Source: Gnetum montanum (taxonomy: Eukaryota; Streptophyta; Gnetopsida; Gnetales; Gnetaceae). From it: DNA of 64,000 bases. Both the position numbers and the translations under genes were made by a program. The stretch lies in assembly GCA_015680685.1 (NCBI GenBank), contig MNCI01036217.1:96485-160484 (forward strand). Direction: 5' to 3'. The notes under the pieces were generated by a model that saw only the letters and a program-made list of their open reading frames with translations, was not told the DNA's origin and searched no databases. This document shows, one piece after another, positions 35,955-47,776 of this stretch (positions are counted from its first letter, which is position 1; each line of letters starts with the position of its first letter).

Positions 35955-37720
35955 AATGTAGTGTGCTTATTCCTAATCAGAGATGATAGTGTTGTTATTG
36001 GTTACTTGGAATTCCATAAATGGTTTAAGTGATTGGACATTGACTACCATGTGCTTTTGATGGCTTGTTGGATGGTAAATTGTTAGAGGTCCAAAAGGAA
36101 ACTTTGAATGTATAATGTAAGGTCCTTCCCATAATATCTAGAACTTATTTTATTGAGGTACATGCTCTTAGTTTGTTGAGGTACATGCATAAGATTCTAA
36201 TAGAGAACCTTGTCTCTTGGTTTGAATGTAACTTTCCTTATCCATGTGTTGTGACATTATTTATTATGTGCCTTGTGCATTTCATTTATCATTAGGGCTA
36301 CTATTAGATTTTCATCTAATACATTAAGTGTCATGAGTCATTCTTTTTATGCTAGGATAATATTAATGTCAAGTTCATAAGTTGTTATGAGTGTATGGAG
36401 TTAATATTTTGGATAAGCTATTCTAGTAACTTTTTGTACACAAACTCATAAGGAGAGTAGCCTATAGAAAGTTTTCATGTTGAGTGATATGTCCAAAGGG
36501 AATCATTAAGTTTGGTGCTCTAATCTTTCCTATATCTACTGATGGTTCACATTAAGATTCTTGTGGTTTCCCTATTAGTGACCTCTTCTTAATCATTGGC
36601 TTGGGAAAGATAATGTGTTGCAAGTTCATGTTGCATCCCCAAGTCTTACATTAACTTTTGAAAAGAAAAACCTATGAAATATGTCCCATTATCCTAAATT
36701 AGTTCTCTAGGCACAACACATCTATTTACCACTTGTTGAAAAAATTGGATTGTAGTGGTAGATGTACATTTAGATACAGTTGCAACTTCAACCTAGTTGA
36801 TATAGTAGTCAATAGCAACAATAATGTACGCTTTTCCATTTGACACAGGAGTGATGGATCCCATGAAGTCAATACCCTAAATATTGAAATGCTTTAGTGG
36901 TTAGATCCCTGATTTGGACCCTTTCATTTAGATGGTCATTTCTCCATCTTGTTAACATCTTTCGCACAAATAGGAGAAATGATTAGCATCCCTAAAGGTT
37001 GTTGACCAAAAGTATTCTACCATGAGGATCTTTGTGCTAGTTCTTCTTCCTACATAATGGTCCCTACAAGAACCTTCGTGAGTACCCTAAAACACTCGCA
37101 ACTAATCTACATTGAGCACATACAATCATACCATGTCATCAACACAAACCTTGTTGAGGTTACCTTTGATTTCCATGTAATGTTTGACCTGGTAAAGAAA
37201 TTATTGTTTCTTCCTATAATCCCATTCTATAGGAGTCTCTTGTGTGAGTAGATATAAGAGGAAATCATCATACTAATTAATAATCCTTGATTCTTGTACT
37301 TCAATGAGTTTATTAATGAGGATTTCATCAGGAAATTGATAAGATAAGGGCTCTTCAACCTCATTATTATTCCAGTGTAGCCAAGACAAATGATTTGAAA
37401 CTACATTATTTGTTTCTTTTTTTTCCACCATGGTAACATTAAACTCTTGTAAAATCACCAATCACCGTATGAAATAGGGATTGATCATTAGTTTGTTCAT
37501 CAAGAATCAAATTGCACTATGGTCTTTGTGCATAAAAATTAGGTACCAAGCATATGGTGCCTAATTTTTTTAAGGCATACATAACTGCCATGACTTCTTT
37601 TTTAGTAGTAGTATAGTTGGGTAGGTATGGGATCATTGACTAACATACAAACTGACTCATGTGGAATAGACAGATGTTGAGTGCCCAAGTGTATGGAATT
37701 ACAATTTTTTACAAAATTGG
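35955..37720 (-). pseudogene. pol: pol remnant of element K: RNase H C-terminus and integrase
   Basis: Minus strand. NYTTTKKEVMAV and the rest of RNase H lie at about 37620-37500, then VILQEFNVTMVEKKETNNVV (37461 on) as the RNase H to integrase linker. The integrase zinc domain HEGSCRDHYVGRRT...CERC (about 37075-36945) keeps the HHCC ligands. The core starts near GIDFMGSITPV (about 36885). The C-terminal part NEMHKAHNK and RDKVLY is at 36280-36150. Many stops and frame shifts are present. Reverse transcriptase is missing: the sequence changes to element D spacer near 37720. It is probably the upstream part of C, separated by J. Confidence 0.7.
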
Positions 37721-38865
37721 AAGTTCATCATAAGAGAAGTGTAATGGAGTTCCTGATTAAGGTCACATGGAGTCCCTTGTGGATTTTGTGGTTAAATGAC
37801 TTGATAGGATCCATCCTTAGTCTAGACCAAAACCAACCATGTTTAGTGACTTCACATCAACATTCTAAGACTAGTCCATACCTTGAGACACAAAAGTGCT
37901 TCCATAGAACAACCACCATTCAAAATTAGAGAAGAAATAGGAAGTGAGGAGGGGCCTTAGTTAGAGGAGACAAGTCCCATAACCAGTGTTTGTAGCCTAT
38001 TTATTCTATCTAAGGGGTGTGCTTTGAATTCTTTTTTTTTTTTTTTGTTTCTTTCTTTTGAAATGGGAACCACACCATGCAAGGACACATGCATTTATTT
38101 TGTCCAAGGGTTGTGCTTTGAATTCTCATCTTCTTTTTATTTTGTTTTTCAAAATAAGAACCACACCATGCAAGGATGTATGCATTTATTTTGTCCAAGG
38201 GATGTGCTTTGAATCCTCGTCATTTTTTTAAAATGAGAACCACACCATGTAAGGACTTATTTAACTTCCTTTTCTTGGTGGACACGAAACGGTAAGAAAT
38301 TCATGAAAACACACATGCACCTAGGCAAAAAAAAAAGGCACAAAGAATACTAAATCCCCTTGAAGCCATACCCTTTTTAAACCTTTGAATCCTTCCCAAT
38401 TCCAAAAACTACCAAAGTCACAAATTTATTAAAGTTTTATTAGTGAAAAAGGAACTACATGTTTCCAAAACAAGGAAAACCATAGACTTTGTGGATGGGT
38501 GGATGTCATGGACTCACTACCTATTACATGAAAAAGAAACCATGTCCTAATCATCTGTAATGAAATTCAAAGCCAGAAACCATACACTAACAATCAAATA
38601 ACAAAAATAGTACATACCACCATCAATCAACACATTACCACTATACCTAGCACTTATGAACAAAAAGTTAGAAAATCACACCAAAATAAAATAAAATATA
38701 AAAGAAAGTGTAAAATATTCAAGAAATAGTAAATGTACTAATGATGGTGTAAAACAAAAATTATAAAAGATTAATAACACGCAAACAAGAAGATGTAAAA
38801 TAAAGAATGTGTAAAACAAAAAGTTGTAAAATAAAAAGATGAAAAACACTTAAGAATCCTGAAGA
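37721..38865 (-). other. Spacer of element D after gag
   Basis: On the minus strand this follows the gag stop directly. It is T-rich with TTTTTGTTTTACA-type oligomers and matches the spacers of B, E and F, including GGCCTTAGTTAGAGG-ACA and CCATAACCAGTG-TTGTAGCC near 37950-37995 (compare 54725-54790). No pol lies between gag and the spacer. Confidence 0.6.
38011..38262. repeat. Threefold tandem repeat in the element D spacer
   Basis: Three units of about 80-93 bp begin with AAGGG(G/T/A)TGTGCTTTGAAT at 38012, 38105 and 38187 and each contains GAACCACACCATGCAAGGA. The corresponding part of element E (about 54610-54720) has a single unit. Confidence 0.8.
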
Positions 38866-41244
38866 CTAGAATGGGGGATAACCCCCACGACTAAACATTT
38901 GGCTATGATAAGGATTAATAAGTGGATAAATAGGATTCATGCATGTATGAAATGTTGGGAACCTTTCATGGCCCTGCCATTGGGTGTCAGTCAGTGGTGT
39001 GGTGGCTGGGTTGAGAAATTGTTGGTCACACACCTAATTGTTATATGTATGGTGGATTAGGATATGAGGCATGTTAAAATTATGAATGACTGGCCCACTA
39101 TTGCACCCTTGAGTATGAGATGGTATGCATGGATTCATTTGTCTTCCCATGTTTGTAGATTCATTGGTTGAATGTGGGAATGAAGTACGGACAAACGGTG
39201 GCCCTTGTGTATGGTCGAAGGACATTGGTTTAGACAAGGAAGATGGTGCACCAAGTTGGCCTTGTGTTGGGTCAGATGATACAATGGGTCCATGTGTGGT
39301 TTGCTTCATCTTATGGCCTTTCCTCCAGAAGGGGCATTTCCTACATTGTAATTAAGACCCACTGGTGTCAACGTGTTAACTGGTGTCAACATTTCTTTCT
39401 ATTGAGGGTAGGTTGGATGGTAAGAGGCACAAGGTGGTGATCCTTCAAGGGATGTCATGTGTTGATGGTACTCAAGAGACTGGTAGTGGTGATTAGAAGT
39501 AGAGGATGCAAAATTGATTGGAGAAACAGGGTGTTGAACATAATAGCCATGCAGTTTCAGTAGATAGGGTAGATAGTACTAATTTGCTAGTGGCCTCCCC
39601 CATGACTATGGTTGTTGCCACTATGGTTGATGATCATGTTAAGGTTGGTAATAACTCCCCCTAGGGTGGTACAATTGATTATGGAATTGTCTATAATTAC
39701 CTTGTGGGATAGGAAATCTCCCAAGCATGTGCATTTGCATAAACTTCAGATTTAAGGCACTTACCCAATACTCCCATAGATGCAACAAAACTAGGCAATG
39801 GCCCTTCGGGTGATCATATATGCAGATGTCACATCCATTATCTTCGTCTGTGGTTGAGTCTATAGCCTGACTTTCTTTAGCCATGTTTCCCTTAGCTGTT
39901 TCTTGGTTCTGTATCCTTTTTTTATTATGATCTCTTGGCTTATTTTGCATGATCCTATCCTTGAATATCTCAATGAGAGTTGTGACATTTTCATATATCC
40001 ATTTGGACATCCTATTAAACTTTACTTCTAATTCATCAACAGACTCCTGTATCAGCAAGGTTTGTTGTGGGATCACCTTATCGGGATTAGTTTCATTCTT
40101 CTTACCATAGATTTGGATCTCCTTTGATTGAAGAGTTGGATTCCATTAAGATTTATCAACATTCTCCTACTTGCACATCTCTCCTTCTTCTTTTTCCATA
40201 TGCTCAATTATCTCTTTGATCTGATGGGCTTGAAGCTAATATAATTGCCCTAGGGCATACATCCCAAGGATCGCCCTTGTTGCATTACAAAGCCCATCTA
40301 TGATGTGGTAAAGTTTCTCTTCCATGAAGAAACCATGGCCTGGGCATCTATTCAATAAAGCATAATATCTATCTAAGGCCATGTCCAAGGGTTCATATTG
40401 TTCTTGTGTTCACTCTTGGATCTGCCTCCTCAAATTGGACACTCTTTTATAAGTTTGGTATCTCTTGTTGAAAAGCTCCATCATTGTAGACCATTGTTAG
40501 ATGGAATTTGATCTTAATAATCCATACCACACTTTGGCTCTATCAATTAGTGTCCTAGGATAGAGCATAAGCTTTTTCCATCCACTTTCAATGTTATAGA
40601 AGGCACAAGCATCCTGGAAGACCTGTAAATGTTGTTGCGGATCTGAATCATAGCCTCCTACAAATTTAGGAATATTGTTCATGTCAAGCTTAGGTAGTTG
40701 ACTCTTTTTTCAATGCCTCTGAGATAACTTAATGGCCTCTATGATATGCATTAGGCTCTTGGTGGCCATTAAGGGTTCATCATCATCAAATAGATTTTGA
40801 GGGAAATTTATGTTCATGGTGACATCTTTGACTTTTCCCATGGGTTCAATTTCAGTCTTTAGTCCAACCCTTTAGTGGAACCTTATCTTTATACCGATGT
40901 TCATCTTCATCTGAACTAGATATTGAAGGAAAAGAAGAATATGTGGTACTATAAGAATTACCATGGCTTCTATGGTGTTCCATAGGGTCCCTTAATTCAT
41001 CATTTCTAATTTTCGAGGAGGTCTTAGGCCTTGAGGCCTTCCCTAGTTGAGGACCTACGTCATCTCCTCCAAGATTTCCTACCTTAAGTGAATGTAGTCT
41101 TTGGGTGTTATTAGGGTGGTCATGATCATAAGAAGCCCCTACATAAGGTTGATCACTCCAATCTTCTTCATCATATATCTCATTATTTCTCCAATGAATG
41201 TGTTCGCTATATAGTGCATTGTCATTTCCATGTAAAAGAGACAT
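38866..41244 (-). pseudogene. gag: gag of element D, decayed
   Basis: Minus strand, ATG at 41244, about 105 bases after the priming site. N-terminus MSLLHGNDNALYSEHIHWRN, like element B. Gag domain: MNNIPKFVGGYDSDPQQHLQ (40682 on), KLMLYPRTLIDRAKVWY, then RVSNLRRQIQ-like sequence. The zinc-knuckle-like site CDICIYDHPKGHC (about 39840-39802) is the most complete copy in the window. The tail ends FSRGGYPPF and a TAG stop at 38868-38866. Frames change between 40852 and 40682 and between 39640 and 39310. Confidence 0.8.
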
Positions 41245-41347
41245 TGTTCTTGGTTTATGGTGTGTGATTTCATATTTTTTGAAAGATATATCATTAATAC
41301 CTTACAATGATCGTGTATGATATAACTAATCTAGAAAGCTAGCACCA

Positions 41348-41365
41348 TCCCCAACAATGATGTCA
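41348..41365 (-). promoter_or_regulatory. Primer binding site of element D
   Basis: On the minus strand TGACATCATTGTTGGGGA follows the LTR after one base. It is a decayed form of the Asp-tRNA type site, 13 of 18 positions matching TGGCGCCGTTGCCGGGGA. Confidence 0.75.
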
Positions 41366-41366
41366 A

Positions 41367-42269
41367 TGATGAGTGGTGAGGTACCCCTATGCCAAACCAT
41401 ATGAATCACAAGCATTCACACATGATCCAGTTGAATTCCATGGATGGGACTAGTTGTGGCATCTAGATTGTTATGCTTTGATTGCAATTCGCTATCTTCC
41501 CACTTGGACTAGTGGTAGCTTTGTCATGTATGGTTTTGTCTAAAGTGAGACATATGATGTTGTTTCTAATTCTATGCTACTCCTCCTGACAATAAAAAGA
41601 TGGATTAATTAAACTAATGAATACTGGAAAATAAGATCTAAACTAGCCTATGGGCAATGAGTATCCACACTTAATCGTCCATACACATCTTGGACTTTGT
41701 GAGGCTACTTCTAGGATTTTCAAGTGTATGTCACTAATTATGCCAAATGATACACTTTTGGATTACCAAGTATTTCCACTTAAATGCTTATGATTAATGC
41801 ATACACATTTTGCTTAATGATAAAAATAGTAAATAATAATAAATAGAAATGTTTAACGAAAGAAAGCATTAAATAATTAAAATAATAATATTAATCTAAG
41901 TGTATTCTACAATGATGGAAGTAATCTCGATCTTTATTTCCAATCATGTAACGTGTCCAAGTACGTCGCACTTGAACAAAAGTATCGTACGATTACAAAC
42001 ATCACTCTACAAGCATGCACTAAGAATATTCTAACTCTGGAGAAAACAAACTACAAGAGCTCTGCTACTCTAACTAAAAAACTATGTGGAAATCATGAGC
42101 CTAAGCCCTATATTTATAGACTGGAGTACACCTCACGATCTTGGGAATCTGACATTGTGTCCTGGCTCCAATGTCAAGTACCCAACATCGGGGCTCCAAC
42201 GTTAGGGCACTAATACAAGGCTCTGATGTCAAGGCTTCAATGTCAAGACAAGAAAATCATGACTCATCA
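41367..42269 (-). mobile_element. 5' LTR of element D, minus strand
   Basis: 903 bp with perfect TGATGA...TCATCA ends. Minus-strand TATA box at 42118-42111 and AATAAA at 41938-41933. The U3 has four or more units of TTGACATTGGAGCC type (42165-42255), the motif class of element A. Its outer end abuts element F gag at 42270. Confidence 0.9.
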
Positions 42270-43029
42270 TAGTTGAAATTGCACAAATGTTATGCTCAAC
42301 ACCCTGTTTTTCCAACTAGTTCTACGCCCTCTACTTCAAATCGCCACTATTGCTCTCCCAAGTATCATCAACCCATGACATCCCCAAAGGGATCACCACC
42401 TCGTGCCTCTTACCATCCATCCTACCCTCAATATTCTCATACTCCACCTCATCAAATGCCACCACCAAGAACATAGGAAGGTTCAACACTAAAATATCAA
42501 CAAATAAATACCACTTGTGCTATGAATGTGCATGGACATGTTGATACTAGTGGGTCTTAACCACAACATCGCAAATGTCTGTTCCGGAGAAAAAGTCATA
42601 AGCCAAAGCAAACCACCCATGGACCTACCACATCATCCAAACTAGCACAATGCCAATCTAGTGCAGCACCTCCCTTTCACTACCATCATCCTCTGATCTT
42701 ACACAAGGGCCACCATCCACCATTACTCCAATTCTAAACCCAAGCAATGAATCTACAAGCGTGGGGAGAACAACAAATCGATGCATACCATCTCATGATC
42801 AAGGATGTAGTCGTGGGCTAGACATCTGTCACATTAACACACCTCATATCCTAACCCACCATACATTTAATAATCAAGTATGTGACCAACAATTTGTCTA
42901 CCCAACCACCACAACATCAAAAGACACCTAGTGGCTAGGGAATGAATGGTTACGAATGCTTTATACATGCATGGATCCTATCTATTTCAGGCCCAAATGT
43001 TTAGTCATGGGGGTCACCCCCCATTCTAA
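42270..43029 (+). pseudogene. gag: gag C-terminal part of element F
   Basis: Plus strand. Only the Pro/Ser/His-rich tail of gag is left, starting abruptly at the D LTR. It aligns with element B from about 16200 (YAQHPVFPTSSTPSTSN here, YVQHAISPTESSSSTSP there). It ends FSHGGHPPF and TAA at 43027-43029. Stops and frame changes are present. The 5' part of F and its 5' LTR are not found to the left of D, so D insertion was probably followed by a deletion. Confidence 0.7.
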
Positions 43030-44365
43030 TATTCAATATTCATAAGTGTTTTTCTTTTTTCTTTTTTCCAATTTTTTGTCATTTTCTCATTTCTTGATAC
43101 AATTTTTTTATTCTTTTTAACTTTTTTTACTTGTTGTATTCTTCTTCTTTGTTAGTAATCTCGCTTGTGAATAAAATGATCATGTTTCCCATTATGGTGA
43201 GGTTTTCTCTATGTTGTTGAGTCATAAGGGACTAATTATTCGGACAATGAGACCATGTCATCCATCCACTTATTCCATTAACAAGAGGTTCTTGCTTTGG
43301 TCATAATGATATTCTTTTTCATCATCCAACTTAGAAATAAATCCATAATCATTGTGTTTTGGCAAAAGAGTGCAAAACCAAGGTGAAATGTAAGGGTTGT
43401 GACATCAAGAGGATTTGTGGATTCTCTTTGGCCACTTCTATATGTTCTATCATGTTGTTAAGGTTGTAATTATATCCTTGTAGATCTAACAAAAAATGGA
43501 AGTAAGAGTACCATAAAAAGGTACTGAATAAATTCTGTGAGTTCCACTAAAAAGACATGTATCCATGTTTGAAGGTTGGCAGCTTCTTATAACTTTCATC
43601 AAAAAAAAAATAAGAAAAATGGGTGTGCCATAAACAAGCTTCTCCCTTGGACAAAACACCAAGTGATGTTACTCCTTGCAACTATGATAGTCTTCTAGTT
43701 GTCTATCGACATGAAGAAATGATGCGATGTCACTGAAATGTGGTTTGGATTAGTTTAAATCTTAGAAAGAAGGACTCATGATTATTTAACCATTAATAAC
43801 ACACAAGGGCTCATTGTGCCCATGGTAAGACACCTCATGTTCCAATTTCTGTAATCCTTTCTATAGTCCATCTCATCTCGCTGTCTATTTGATCCTAACT
43901 TATGGTTTTGTGTAACATAGACTTATTATCTAAATTTGGTGGCTTTTTCATGTGTGTTCTTTTGCACAAGTATGTGTTGCATTCAACTCCTTTAGTACCT
44001 ACAAAAATTTTTAGGTGTGGTCACACAAGGACATCATAGGCTAGAGCCTACTTTGGGGAGGACCCACTTGTGTAACTTTTGTGTCTTGTACTTGTTTGAC
44101 ACAACCACATCATTCTTAACCTTTCAAGTTCTTAATTGTTAACTTTCATGCTTTCCTTTATCATGTAAATTGATCCATCCACAACCTTGAATTAAATTCC
44201 CTTTTTCTTGCTTCTTCCAATGCTTTTCACGCCAACGACTCCACCTTCTCACACTTCTGATGCCTTCATAAGCTTTCCTACTTACCTTAGAACTATGGAC
44301 CTAACCTAAAACCTTCCAACCAACCCTAGAACTTTATTTCTTATGCTCGGTACCCCCATGAGATG
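43030..44365 (+). other. Spacer of element F
   Basis: T-rich at 43040-43150, then non-coding and colinear with the B spacer (for example GAATAAAATGATCATG near 43175 and ATTGTGCCC near 43813). It holds CTTTGGGGAGGACCCACT at 44051-44068. No pol remnant. Confidence 0.7.
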
Positions 44366-44460
44366 CTTATTCATGGACCCCAATATCAAGTATCAGATAT
44401 AAGGTGGGACACAATGTCAGATACTTGATATTGGGTTGCACAAAACCTATATATATGACC
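44366..44460 (+). promoter_or_regulatory. Internal promoter-like cassette of element F
   Basis: A 16-bp perfect inverted repeat, CCCAATATCAAGTATC (44379-44394) and GATACTTGATATTGGG (44420-44435), is followed 12 bases later by TATATATA (44448-44455). The same words occur in the LTRs of F (ATATCAAGTACGTGATATT near 57026), D and A. Sequence after the TATA element (GGGGAGTTTTTCAAATTTTC, near 44501) matches element B after its cassette. Confidence 0.65.
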
Positions 44461-44704
44461 CCCACAGTGCCCAAACTTCATTGTCATCATTTGTAGCTAG
44501 GGGAGTTTTTCAAATTTTCTCTTGCAACCCAGAGCTCTACACAACCAACTATAATTTGCAATATTTGGTTCTCTACCACTCTATTTTCTGTATCGTTTGA
44601 ACTTGTCTGAACCTAGAGTGTTCCCGTTAGTCATGAGGGGTGCTTGTGTGAGAAACTTGCACGACTTTTCTAAAATTTGCTATCGCCTGAAGGATATTAT
44701 AAGG

Positions 44705-45006
44705 GTAAGAATGTTAAAAACCATAAGTGTTATATTAAAAAATCAATCATGGTAATGCTAAAAATCTTAATTTTTCCACCAAAGGGACCATAACTGTTAT
44801 AATAAGTCACACATAAGGAAAAAGGAACCAATTGTAAAGGGTCATAAAAGATGATAAATACTTTTTGGGGATTTTTCCTAAAAATTTTTCTAACTCTACA
44901 ATTATATAAACTAAGAATTTAATGAACTAAGGTAACAAGTAAGATATAAACTACTTACAAATAAAGAACATAATGTTAGTAACACCCAATCTTTGCTTGA
45001 TTGTAG
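44705..45006 (+). other. Putative intron before the env-position ORF, element F
   Basis: Donor TATAAGG|GTAAGA and acceptor TTGATTGTAG|ATGGCC. The ATG immediately after the acceptor opens the env-position ORF. Position and junction sequences match those of element B. Confidence 0.55.
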
Positions 45007-47712
45007 ATGGCCCAAAAAACAGAAGCACAAGAAGAACCTTCGTAGAAAGTAGCTAAGCACCCATGAGGTGGCTAAGGCCAAGAAGGCGAAGGTGCAGACC
45101 ATGAGGAGTAGGAAGCCTAATCATTCAGCATTCATCAAGAGGCTCCTAACATAGGACAGTTAGTCCAAGGAAAGGCTGTATAACCGTAGGCCCCCACACA
45201 AGGACAACATCTCACATTGTCCCCAGAATGCCTTAGGGCCATTCAAAAAAATTCATGTTGACCATGGTCATCGTGGAAATGAACTTTGGCCCATTTATCG
45301 AGTTTGCTCCAGAAGCAGTTCAGACACAACTTCAAGCATCACCTTTGTGGCCTATTCTTTCATATAGTGGTCAGTGGTACCTTGGAGAAACATACTAATT
45401 CTGGCATAACAAGGAGGAAGGCACCAAAGTTAGCATTTGTGAAGTCAATGTTGACTTCTCGATTAAAGAAATCACTAAAGCTTTGAATTTGGTAAATGAA
45501 GGGGCTAAGTTAGCCCATTTATCTACAAGATCTAACCCTGACATAAGAAAGTTATGGTTGAGGTGGGCATATAGTAAGGATGACAAGACATATAATGAAT
45601 TGACTCTAGAGGAGAGAACCTATTACAAAATAGGAACATATTATCTATTTTCTACCAAAGGGATCAACCGAATCTCCACCTATGCAACCAAGGGAAATGC
45701 CATCCTAATGCGCAAGTACGCAACCAACCTTCCTTAGCTATATTATACAAAGATGTAAAGGCGGTTCGAGGAGAAGAAAGTAGGGCAGCCAATACTTCCA
45801 TTTTCTTGCCTACTCAAAAAGCTATGTAAGCATGCTAGAATCGTGGGGTACATAAACGATGTCCCCAGGAAGGCTCAGAATGCTTTCTTTGAAGAGTTGC
45901 TCAAACTTGCAGCACCAAGGAAAGACCTTGGTGAAGAATAAGAATTGGAGAAGGAAGTTGAACCAAAAAAATAAGTAGAATGAGAGCCTAAACAATGCCC
46001 TAAAATGCAAGCTCCACCATCGCTACTATCATAAGACTACAGATCCTCAATGAGCCACTTGTAGAAAATTATGGAGATGCTCAGCTAGGGAAGCAGGGAA
46101 GAATCAAGCCTCTTTAGAGTCTTAATGAGGTATAGCCCACTATTTCAGTTGATTTGACAAGAGGGAAAATCTCATTGTAATTAAGAGGAGAATCCCAATG
46201 GTCCAAACAAATCTCCAGAAGCATCACATCCTTCCAAGTGATGCTTGAGATAGAAGAAGGTGCCACAATTGTTGTAATGTAGCATCAGGATGCGACAGGC
46301 ATAGCCGAAGTGATTACAGATCACATTAAAGAATTATTCAATATGCCTATTATGCCCTTAGTAGATTTGATTGGCATTAGAGATGCTCAAATGCTAGCTG
46401 AATTTTTGATGACTCCTGTGGCACATAAGGACGTATTAGATTGACTGTAGTAGATAGGGCAAGTGTTGACTACCTTATTTGACATCCCTAGTGATGTGAC
46501 TGTAGCACAATCAGACCTCATTGCCACTAAAGGAAAACTGGTCATGGTAGAGACTAGGGCAAAGCACGTAGAAGCAGAGGTGTAATGATTACAACAAGAG
46601 TTGGCTACCCTAAGAGCTAAAAGATGAGATCATGCTTAATTTATCATGCCTGACTAATCAAGTTGATTGAAGAAAATAAAGCTATCAAGCAAGAAAAAGA
46701 GACATCGTTCTGGAATGCCTCTATTGCTGATGCACAATCCCACGCTTACAAAAAGGCATTGACCACCACTCAAAAGGAGAATAAATAGCTTGATGTAGAA
46801 AACTCAAAGTGTACCACCATTGAATAACAAAAGAATATTCTGGAAGAAAGCATCCATTAATTGAGGGAGAAACTGATGAGGATCAACTATGATATCAGTA
46901 GATTGGCCAGGGAAAATAAAACCCTCTCAATGAAGGAGGTTCACACTATTTAACAAAAGTTAGCAATTGAAATTAGCACATGGAAAAATGAGGCAAAGAA
47001 ACATGAGAAGTTGAAGGAACACTTCCATGACCAAGTAGGCATGTATAAGTAAATAAATGAAAAAGAAATCCAAATGGCTAAAGCTAGTATTGGAGCCATG
47101 TGAACGTGAAATCCCAATTGGCAGCCCATCTTGGATATTTTTACACTGCTCCATCAAGTAGAAGTGAAAAACAAAGACCTACAGATCAAAGATTTGAAGG
47201 AATACATGGCATTGGCTAACCTTAGGTATGCCAACCTTGCCATGTTAAAAACAGGTCGACCTAGAAGGGAGCTAGAGAAGTAGGTAGCAACCACTTATGC
47301 ATTATATGAAAAAAATTTTGTAGATAGAAAAGATGCTTTGCAAAACCTCCATGTGGCAAACTCATAATTAAAGGTGGTTAAAGCCAGCTACCATGGATAG
47401 AAGGATGTCACCTCTGACCTAGCTAGGAGATTAACATATTATCAAGAATTAAGAGAGAAAGCTAGGGCCTTTAAGGAAGAACAACGGTAGTTTGTAGCTT
47501 GGTATGTGAAGGCCAATAAGATTTTTCTGCAATTGCCATGTCCTTAGGATGTATCGATGCTAGCACACCTTGGTTTAGTAGCCTAGATAGTACACAACCC
47601 ATAGATGAAAGAAGAAAAGTTGCAGGCATCGCTTGATCGCTACAAATTTCACAAGCCTGACGATAAAGGGAAGTGCTCGACGGAAGAGACACTACCTTTG
47701 AAAACTACATGA
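45007..47712 (+). pseudogene. Element F env-position ORF
   Basis: ATG at 45007 directly after the acceptor. The transposon protein-like domain runs about 45250-45910: MNFGPFIEFAPEAVQ-type start, WYLGET-FWHNKEEGTKV, then in a second frame YYKIGTYYLFSTKGINRIST (from about 45621) and LPFSCLLKKLCKHA (near 45798). An acidic/basic linker follows at 45910-46010. The coiled-coil region is 46270-47470 with heptads broken by stops (QSDLIATKGKLVMVETRAKH near 46509, LREKLMRIN near 46861). It ends near 47712. Overall about 900 codons, the same architecture as B. Function unknown. Confidence 0.7.
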
Positions 47713-47771
47713 GCTTCCCTAGTTTTGCATCTTGTAATATTGTGTCCCAATTTTTATGAATCACCACTACG

Positions 47772-47776
47772 GCATG
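47772..47776. repeat. Left target site duplication of element E
   Basis: GCATG here and ACATG at 56858-56862 flank E. The sequences outside join into the uninterrupted 3' region of F (compare the CACTGCAGCATG tail of A near 2337 and B near 21463). Confidence 0.75.

Noticed and set aside
38010-38212. Two overlapping open frames on opposite strands with Phe-rich and Lys-rich repeats
   Set aside because: Both arise from the threefold tandem repeat in the D spacer and have no counterpart in E.
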